From positions 9,966,501-10,030,500 of the forward strand of contig NZ_JAPNKA010000001.1 in assembly GCF_026626635.1 (NCBI RefSeq): a stretch of DNA of 64,000 nt, given 5' to 3'. Numbering within the stretch: the stretch's first letter is position 1; each line of letters opens with the position of its first letter. A model generated the notes under the pieces. It saw nothing but the letters and a program-made list of their open reading frames with translations. It ran no database searches and was not told the DNA's origin. Shown in pieces: positions 57,963 through 64,000 of the stretch. This stretch comes from Archangium lansingense (GTDB lineage: Bacteria > Myxococcota > Myxococcia > Myxococcales > Myxococcaceae). Both the position numbers and the translations under genes were made by a program.

Positions 57963-59569
57963 TGCGTCCCCTCATGTCCCGCTCCCTCGCCCTCTGCGCC
58001 GTGCTGTGCCTCGGCGGCTGTGCCACCACCTCTCAGACCGCGCCCGCTCCCGAGGCGCCCCCACCCCAGGCCGAGCAAGCGCAGGCTCCCGCCGAGCCCC
58101 CAGCGCCCGCGCCCGTATCCGCCGCGCCCCTGAAGCGTCCCGAGCCCCTGCAGCTCGTCGTCCAGGCCAACCCGGCCAGCCCCATCGTCAGCTTCCGGCT
58201 CGTCTTCCACTCGGGCTCGGTGGATGACCCCAAGGGCAAGGAGGGCATCACCTCCCTCACCGCGGATCTCCTCTCCGAGGGCGGCACGCAGAGCCTCAGC
58301 TCGGCCCAGCTGCTCGACGTGCTCTTCCCCATGGCCGCCGAGCTGAGCTCCTCCACCGACAAGGAGTTCACCGTCTTCGCCGGCCGAGTCCACAAGGACC
58401 ACCTGCCGCGCTTCCTCGACATCTTCACCGACGTGCTGCTCAAGCCGCGCTTCTCGCCCCAGGAGTTCGAGCGGCTGCGCGCACGTGCCCTCAGCGACGT
58501 CCGCAACGGGCTGCGCAGCGAGAATGACGAGCTGCTCGGCAAGGTGGCGCTCGATTCGCTCCTCTTCCAGGGCCACCCCTACGCTCACTTCGTGGGCGGC
58601 ACCGAGAAGGCGCTCGAGGCCCTCACCCTGGAGGACGTGAAGGCCCATGCCGCACGCGTCTTCACCCAGGACCGGCTCGTCATCGGCCTCGCGGGCCCCG
58701 TGGACGAGGCGCTCCAGAAGACCGTCGTCTCCCGCCTGTCCGCACTCCCGGCCACCGGCGCTCCGCGCGTGGAGCTGCCTCCCGTGCCCTCCACCGGAGG
58801 CCACGTCCTCGTGGTGCAGAAGCCCACCCTCTCCACCGCCGTCTCCATGGGCTACGTCACGTCCCTGCGCCGTGGAGATCCGGACTTCTTCCCCGTGGCC
58901 CTCGCCCTCTCGTACCTCGGCGAGCACCGCCAGTCCTCCGGCGTCCTCTTCAACGAGCTGCGCGAGAAGCGCGGTCTCAACTACGGCGACTACGCCTACG
59001 CCGAGCACTTCATCGAGCAGCCCGGCACCACCTACAACCGCACCAACATCGCGCGCACCCAGCAGGACATCACCCTGTGGATCCGCCCCGTGGTGCCCGC
59101 CAATGGCGTGTTCGCCACCCGCGGCATGCTCTACTTCCTCGACCGGCTGGTGAAGCAGGGGATTCCGCAGGACAAGTTCGAGCTCAGCCGCGGCTTCCTC
59201 CTGGGCTACACCCGCCTGTGGGAGCAGACGGATCAGCGCCGGCTCGGCTACGCCATCGACTCGCTCTTCTACGGCACGCCCGGCCTCCTGGAGCAGTACC
59301 GCGCCGCGCTCGAGAAGATGACCCCCGAGTCCGTGCACGCCGCCGTCCGCCGGCAGCTGCGTCCCGAGGCCCTCAACTTCGCCTTCGTCACCCAGGAGGC
59401 CCAGGAGCTCGCGAAGCTGCTCGAGGAGCAGCCGGCCTCGCCCATCACCTACGCCTCGCCCAAGGCTCCCGCGCTCTTGGAGGAGGACAAGGCCATCATC
59501 ACCTGGCCGCTGCCCATCCGGGCCGACGCCATCCAGATCGTGCCCGCGCAATCCTTCATGGAGAAGTAG
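57962..59569 (+). CDS. M16-like lipoprotein, inactive partner subunit
   Basis: A 535-residue lipoprotein with signal LALCAVLCLGGC, followed by a Pro/Ala-rich linker of ~40 residues. Two M16 domains follow (FRLVFHSGSVDDPKGKEG, LLSEGGTQSLSS where the HxxEH motif should stand; then GVLFNELREKRGLNYGDYAY with the Arg/Tyr motif typical of the noncatalytic chain). The loss of the zinc motif with retention of the substrate-binding Arg-Tyr pair is the usual split in M16B heterodimers. The start overlaps the upstream stop. Confidence 0.9.
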   Translation: MRPLMSRSLALCAVLCLGGCATTSQTAPAPEAPPPQAEQAQAPAEPPAPAPVSAAPLKRPEPLQLVVQANPASPIVSFRLVFHSGSVDDPKGKEGITSLTADLLSEGGTQSLSSAQLLDVLFPMAAELSSSTDKEFTVFAGRVHKDHLPRFLDIFTDVLLKPRFSPQEFERLRARALSDVRNGLRSENDELLGKVALDSLLFQGHPYAHFVGGTEKALEALTLEDVKAHAARVFTQDRLVIGLAGPVDEALQKTVVSRLSALPATGAPRVELPPVPSTGGHVLVVQKPTLSTAVSMGYVTSLRRGDPDFFPVALALSYLGEHRQSSGVLFNELREKRGLNYGDYAYAEHFIEQPGTTYNRTNIARTQQDITLWIRPVVPANGVFATRGMLYFLDRLVKQGIPQDKFELSRGFLLGYTRLWEQTDQRRLGYAIDSLFYGTPGLLEQYRAALEKMTPESVHAAVRRQLRPEALNFAFVTQEAQELAKLLEEQPASPITYASPKAPALLEEDKAIITWPLPIRADAIQIVPAQSFMEK

Positions 59570-59590
59570 CGCACGGCTGTAGCAAGCAGG

Positions 59591-59625
59591 CACTCTCGCG
59601 GGGGTTTTCTTTCGCCCCCCGGGAG
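59591..59625 (+). terminator. Probable terminator behind the M16 pair
   Basis: CACTC and a GGGGG arm pair imperfectly with CCCCC and GAGTG around a TTTTCTTTCG loop, 22 bases past the stop. The stem is GC-rich but has mismatches and no downstream T run. Confidence 0.4.
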
Positions 59626-59688
59626 TGGGTGGTATGAGCCGACCCATACGAAGGCCCGAATTTCCGGGCCTCTCCCTGGGAGCGGTCC

Positions 59689-61440
59689 TTGCGAAGCGCA
59701 GCAACCCGACTCGCAGTGGTGTGCCTGCTGCTGGCCGGTGTCGCAGCGCAGGCGGACCATGATCCTTTCGCGCGCGGCTTCGACGCCGTGCCGCTGAAGG
59801 CCACCCCTGCCCAGAAGAGCGGTATCGCCCTCGACGGCGCCACGGCCGAGCCCGCTGGCAGTTTCCGGGGTGCCCTGCTCTTCGACTACAACCGCGGCAT
59901 CCTCGCCCTCAAGCTCGGCGACGAGAAGCTGGGAGATCTCATCCCCTACCGGCTCGATGCCCACGCGCTCTTCGCCTGGCAGCTGCACCGCCGGCTGGAG
60001 CTCGCCGCGGACGTGCCCTTCACCCTCGCGCAGGGGGACGGCTTCCAGCTGCTGCGCGACGCCCTCAATGCCCCGGACTTCCCCGGCGCCGCCGGCGTAA
60101 GCAGCACCGGCTTCGGCGACGTGCGGCTCCAACCCCGGCTCTTCCTTCTGCTGCCCGAGGAGTTCCCCGTCGGCGTCGCCCTCTCCGCCGAGGTGCGCCT
60201 GCCCACTGGGAATGGCGACAGCTTCCTCGGGGAGCAGGGCGTGCTGCTGGCTCCGCGAATCGCCGTGGAGCGCGCCTTCGGCCCGGTGCGCGTGCTCGGC
60301 AACCTGGGCATGCGCCTGCGCCCGCAGCATGCCCAGTACCTCAATCTCTACGTCGGCAACGAGGTGACGTTCGGCGCTGGCGCCGTGGTGGACCTGCCCA
60401 ACGTGGGCCGCCTCACCGACGTGCAGGCCATCGCCGAGATGCACCTGGCCACGCCCGCCTCTGCGCCCTTCAACTTCAGCCAGGCCGACTCCCTCAAGAC
60501 GCCTTGGAGCGTGCTCGGCGGCGTGCGCGCCCGCATCTACGGCGGCTGGGGCCTGGAGCTGGACGTGGGCCGTGGCGTGACGCTCGGCAGCGGCTACGGC
60601 CGCGAAGAGCTGCGCGTCATCTTCGCCCTGCGCTACGACGAGACCTTCGTCGACTCCGATGGCGACGGCGTGCCCGACTCGCGCGACAGGTGCCCCATGG
60701 AAGCCGAGGATCTGGACGGCTTCGGCGACTCCGACGGCTGCCCGGACCCGGACAACGACGGCGATGGCATCACAGATGGCGAGGACCAGTGCCCCAACTC
60801 CGCTGGCGACAAGGCCAAGGGCGGTTGCGGTGACTCGGATGGCGACGGCGTGCCCGACGGCCAGGATCTCTGCCCCTTCATGGTCGGCCCCCAGGGCTAT
60901 GACGGCTGCCCGGACACCGACGGCGACGAGGTGCCCGACAACGTCGACACGTGCCCCGACCAGTCCGGTACTCCCGAGGCCGATGGCTGCCCCATCGACA
61001 ACCCGCCACTCGTGGTCATCGAGTCGGACCGCATCCGCATCAAGGGCAACATCCTCTTCGAGACAGGCTCCGCCAAGATCCAGAAGCAGTCCCTCAAGCT
61101 GCTCGACGAGGTGGCCATCGTGCTCGACCGCAACCCCGAGCTCGGGCCCGTCCTCATCGAGGGTCACACCGACAACGTCGGCTCCGACACCCTCAACCTG
61201 AACCTGTCCCAGCGGCGCGCCCAGTCGGTGCTGGACTACCTCGTCTCCAAGGGCATCGAGGCCCACCGCCTGCGCGCCAAGGGCTTCGGTGAGTCCAAGC
61301 CCATCGCGACCAACGCCACCGCGCTCGGCCGCGCCAAGAACCGCCGCGTCGACTTCCGCCTCATCAAGTCGGAGATCGAGACCCCCGCCCGTACCGTCCC
61401 CGCGGAGAAGAAGGGCGAGGGCGAGGCCGGGAAGCGGTGA
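59689..61440 (+). CDS. OmpA-family outer-membrane protein with thrombospondin-3 repeats
   Basis: A 583-residue protein. TTG 59689 gives signal peptide LAVVCLLLAGVAAQA and has GGGAG upstream. An N-terminal beta-barrel (about residues 40-320) is followed by calcium-binding TSP3 repeats (DSDGDGVPDSRDRCP, DPDNDGDGITDGEDQCP, DTDGDEVPDNVDTCP). The OmpA peptidoglycan-binding domain comes last (ILFETGSAKIQKQSLKLLDE, VLIEGHTDNVGSDTLNLNLS, RAQSVLDYLVSKGIEAHRLR, AKGFGESKPI, KNRRVDFRLI). It links the outer membrane to the cell wall. The tail is Lys/Glu-rich. Confidence 0.9.
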   Translation: MRSAATRLAVVCLLLAGVAAQADHDPFARGFDAVPLKATPAQKSGIALDGATAEPAGSFRGALLFDYNRGILALKLGDEKLGDLIPYRLDAHALFAWQLHRRLELAADVPFTLAQGDGFQLLRDALNAPDFPGAAGVSSTGFGDVRLQPRLFLLLPEEFPVGVALSAEVRLPTGNGDSFLGEQGVLLAPRIAVERAFGPVRVLGNLGMRLRPQHAQYLNLYVGNEVTFGAGAVVDLPNVGRLTDVQAIAEMHLATPASAPFNFSQADSLKTPWSVLGGVRARIYGGWGLELDVGRGVTLGSGYGREELRVIFALRYDETFVDSDGDGVPDSRDRCPMEAEDLDGFGDSDGCPDPDNDGDGITDGEDQCPNSAGDKAKGGCGDSDGDGVPDGQDLCPFMVGPQGYDGCPDTDGDEVPDNVDTCPDQSGTPEADGCPIDNPPLVVIESDRIRIKGNILFETGSAKIQKQSLKLLDEVAIVLDRNPELGPVLIEGHTDNVGSDTLNLNLSQRRAQSVLDYLVSKGIEAHRLRAKGFGESKPIATNATALGRAKNRRVDFRLIKSEIETPARTVPAEKKGEGEAGKR

Positions 61441-61561
61441 GCGAAGGGAGGCCGGCACGGCTGTAGCGGGGCGTGCCGGGGCTCGGAGGCCGGGAGCAAT
61501 CTCCACGGCCTTTCACCTATAGTGCTGGGAGCAGCCTTTCTCCCCTACTCCCGGAGTTGCG

Positions 61562-62893
61562 ATGTCGAAGAGCCCCCGCCTGGCTACCCAGGGTCTGTCC
61601 CATCAGGACGTGCTCGCGCGGATGCGCGCGATGCGCACCGAAGATGCGCGCTGGCAGGAGGGACGGACGTGGAGCCTCGTCTACAACGCGGGCGAGGACA
61701 TCCGCCGTATCGCCGCCGAGGCCTACACCGAGTTCATGTCCGAGAACGGCCTCAGCCCCCTGGCCTTCCCCAGCCTGAGGCGCTTCGAGGCCGAGGTGCT
61801 CGCCATCGCCACAGAGCTCTTCCACGGCAACACCGCCGCGGGGACGATGACGTCCGGAGGCACCGAGTCCATCCTCATGGCCGTCAAGACGGCCCGCGAC
61901 TTCGCCCGCGCCGAACGCGGCATCACCGAGCCGGAGATGGTGCTGCCCGCCTCCGTCCACCCCGCCTTCCAGAAGGCCGCCCACTACTTCGGGGTGAAGC
62001 CCATCAACGTCCCCGTCGCCCCCGACTTCCGCGCGGATGTGAACGCCATGCGCGCCGCCATCGGCCCGCGCACCGTGCTCGTCGTCGGCTCGGCGCCTTC
62101 GTACCCGCACGGGGTGATGGACCCCATCTCCGAGCTCGCCGCCATGGCCCAGGAGAAGGGCGTCCTCTTCCATGTGGATGCCTGCCTCGGCGGATTCCTC
62201 CTGCCCTTCGCGAAGCGGCTCGGCCATGACATCCCCGACTTCGACTTCGCCGTGCCCGGCGTCACCAGCCTCTCGGCGGACCTGCACAAGTACGGCTACG
62301 CCGCCAAGGGCGCCTCCATCGTGCTCTACCGCACGCCCGAGCTGCGCCGGCACCAGTTCTTCACCTACGCCGGTTGGAGCGGCGGCATCTACGCCTCGCC
62401 CTCCATGGCCGGCACCCGCCCCGGTGGCGCCATCGCCGCGGCCTGGGCCATCCTCAAGTACCTCGGCGAGGAGGGCTACCTGCGGCTGGCCCGCACGGTG
62501 CTCGACACGTCGAAGGCGCTGCGCGAGGGCATCGCCGCCGTCCCCGGGCTCCGGTTGCTGGGTCGGCCCCCACTGAGCGTCTTCGCCTTCACCTCGGACA
62601 CCCTGGACGTCTACGCGCTGGGCGATGCCATGGAGGCGCGCGGCTGGAAGCTGGACCGGCAGATGATGCCTCCCGCGCTGCATCTGATGGTGACGCCCGC
62701 GCATGCCGCAGTGGTGGAGCCCTTCCTCGCGGACCTGCGCGCGTGCGCCGCCAGCCTCGCCTCCGGTGAGCCCGCCCCGGATGGCAGCGCGGCCATGTAC
62801 GGCATGCTGGGCGCCCTCCCCGACCCCAAGGACGCCGAGGGCTTCATCCTCCAGTTCATGGACGGGCTGTACGACGCCTCCGAGCAGGAGTGA
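61562..62893 (+). CDS. PLP-dependent aminotransferase-fold lyase (sphingosine-1-phosphate-lyase/decarboxylase group)
   Basis: A 443-residue type I fold PLP enzyme of the group II decarboxylase/S1P-lyase family. Cofactor-binding blocks are AAGTMTSGGTESILMAVKTA, then FHVDACLGGFLLPFA (Asp to the pyridine N), and SLSADLHKYGYAAKGASIVL with the Schiff-base Lys. The N-terminal FPSLRRFEAEVLAIATELFH is typical. Bacterial members cleave phosphorylated long-chain bases or related amines; the substrate here is unproven. It overlaps nothing and is followed after four bases by the DUF819 gene, possibly co-transcribed. Confidence 0.85.
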   Translation: MSKSPRLATQGLSHQDVLARMRAMRTEDARWQEGRTWSLVYNAGEDIRRIAAEAYTEFMSENGLSPLAFPSLRRFEAEVLAIATELFHGNTAAGTMTSGGTESILMAVKTARDFARAERGITEPEMVLPASVHPAFQKAAHYFGVKPINVPVAPDFRADVNAMRAAIGPRTVLVVGSAPSYPHGVMDPISELAAMAQEKGVLFHVDACLGGFLLPFAKRLGHDIPDFDFAVPGVTSLSADLHKYGYAAKGASIVLYRTPELRRHQFFTYAGWSGGIYASPSMAGTRPGGAIAAAWAILKYLGEEGYLRLARTVLDTSKALREGIAAVPGLRLLGRPPLSVFAFTSDTLDVYALGDAMEARGWKLDRQMMPPALHLMVTPAHAAVVEPFLADLRACAASLASGEPAPDGSAAMYGMLGALPDPKDAEGFILQFMDGLYDASEQE

Positions 62894-62897
62894 GTTC

Positions 62898-64000
62898 ATG
62901 AATACAACGGGGCTCTTCCAAGTCCTCGCCCTCGTGGGCTTCCCGGGGCTCGCCCTGCTCGCCGCGCGCTACTTCAAGCCCGTGGCCTGGGTAGGCCCCG
63001 TGGTGGTCTGCTACGCCTTCGGCATCATCCTGGGCAACGTGCCGGGGCTCGGGTTGCAGGAGCGGTTGAGCCTCTCGGTGAGCGAGGCCGCCGTGCCCCT
63101 CGCCATCCCCCTGCTCCTCTTCACCACCAACGTCCCCCGGTGGCTGCGGCTCGCGCGTCCCACGCTGCTGTCCTTCGGACTGGCCTGCCTGTCCGCCATG
63201 GTGAGCGCCGCGGTCGTGGGCTTCGCCCTCTCGGACCGCTCGGACGAGTGGTGGAAGATGTCCGGCATGCTGGTGGGCGTCTACACGGGCGGCACCGCCA
63301 ACATGAACGCCATCGGGCTGGCGCTCCGGGTCCGCGAGGAGACCCTCATCCTCCTCAACACCGCGGACATTGTCGTCGGCGCCATCTACCTCCTCATCCT
63401 GGTGACGGTGGCACAGCGGATTGCCCTCCTCTTCCTGCCTCGCTTCCCGAATGCCACCGGCTGGGACGACAACGAGGCGCAGGAGGCTCAGCGGGGGCCG
63501 GGCCTCACCTGGAGCAGGATGCGCGGCATGGCCCTGGCCTTCCTCCTCGCCGCGCTCATCGTGGGCGTGTCCGTGGGAGGGACGATCCTGGTGTTCGGCT
63601 CACTGGAGGCGCCAGTGGTGCTGCTGCTCATCACCTCGCTGAGCCTGGCCGCGTCCTTCGTGCCCACCGTGCGCGAGCTGCCGGGCAGCTACGAGATGGG
63701 AGACTACGCACTGCTCGTCTTCTGCGTGGCCGTCGGCACACTCGCGGACGCGAGCCGCATGCAGAACACGGGCCTCTTCGTCTTCGTCTTCTGCGCCAGC
63801 GTGGTGGTGCTCGCCGTGGCGCTCCACTTCGCCCTGGCCGCTCTCTTCCGCATCGACGCGGACACCGCCCTCATCACCTCCACCGCCACCATCTTCGGTC
63901 CGCCCTTCATCGGCCCGGTGGCGCGCGCGCTGCGCAACCGCGAGCTCATGGTGTCCGGCCTCACCACCGGCATCATGGGCTACGCCGTGGGCACTTACCT
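62898..64000 (+). CDS. DUF819-family integral membrane protein (3' end cut by window)
   Basis: About 367 residues are visible from ATG 62898. They form many transmembrane helices (FQVLALVGFPGLALLAARYF, VGPVVVCYAFGIILGNVPGL, VLLLITSLSLAASFVPTV, YALLVFCVAVGTLADASR, FVFVFCASVVVLAVALHFAL). The GTYTGGTANMNAI-like segment (VGVYTGGTANMNAIGLALRV) and TATIFGPPFIGPVARALRNR are characteristic of DUF819 (YjcL-like). Function is unknown, with transporter-like topology. The reading frame is open at the window end. Confidence 0.85.
   Translation, partial: MNTTGLFQVLALVGFPGLALLAARYFKPVAWVGPVVVCYAFGIILGNVPGLGLQERLSLSVSEAAVPLAIPLLLFTTNVPRWLRLARPTLLSFGLACLSAMVSAAVVGFALSDRSDEWWKMSGMLVGVYTGGTANMNAIGLALRVREETLILLNTADIVVGAIYLLILVTVAQRIALLFLPRFPNATGWDDNEAQEAQRGPGLTWSRMRGMALAFLLAALIVGVSVGGTILVFGSLEAPVVLLLITSLSLAASFVPTVRELPGSYEMGDYALLVFCVAVGTLADASRMQNTGLFVFVFCASVVVLAVALHFALAALFRIDADTALITSTATIFGPPFIGPVARALRNRELMVSGLTTGIMGYAVGTY

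Overview
The window looks like a piece of a high-GC myxobacterial chromosome, probably the Cystobacter/Archangium/Myxococcus group of Myxococcota. The signs are PilT and a minor-pilin/PilY1 cluster for type IV pili, many lipoproteins and TPR proteins, a SitA-type lipoprotein toxin (a myxobacterial outer-membrane-exchange toxin family), and a tmRNA whose tag reads ANDNVELALAA. Genus is inference; no search was run.

Left part (1-21273) is core-like. On the minus strand lie pilT (partial), rplM-rpsI with a strong hairpin terminator, a UvrD/PcrA helicase, an RlmI-like rRNA methyltransferase, a TPR/zincin lipoprotein, and a five-gene pilin operon (FimU-, PilV-, PilW-, PilX-like and PilY1). A DHH phosphoesterase and lipoproteins follow. 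On the plus strand are a protein with 17 cysteines at a strict three-residue period, a TatD nuclease and the tRNA-modifying enzyme TcdA.

Middle part (21274-56041) is accessory and badly rearranged. It opens with a tRNA 3'-end fragment behind tcdA and AT-richer genes (a Cys-rich lipoprotein, an orphan type IVb-like pilin). It then passes through remnants of four IS91-type transposases, two large serine recombinases, complete IS21 and IS66 elements, three copies of a dispersed 0.25-0.3 kb repeat, and truncated host genes (an O-methyltransferase start, a polyketide ketosynthase start, a LysR end, a beta-propeller protein). From 30804 to 56065 the segment is bounded by a perfect 78-bp direct repeat. 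The repeat carries the 3' end of ssrA plus its terminator, and a decayed tyrosine integrase lies just inside the ssrA-proximal copy. This is the hallmark of a roughly 25-kb island inserted into ssrA; a second integrase remnant left of the distal copy suggests tandem insertion.

The island cargo still looks functional in places. There is a SitA-like toxin with a pentapeptide-like immunity gene, a class I lanthipeptide cluster (lanC-lanA-lanB, no transporter or leader protease seen), a regulatory-looking block (two XRE regulators and a kinase-fold protein lacking the catalytic Asp), and a small Cys-rich lipoprotein with a co-transcribed partner.

Right part (56041-64000) returns to core-like genes: ssrA itself, an active plus inactive M16 peptidase pair, an OmpA protein with thrombospondin-3 repeats, a PLP-dependent sphingosine-phosphate-lyase-like enzyme, and a DUF819 membrane protein that runs off the end. 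No CRISPR array and no rRNA gene were seen.
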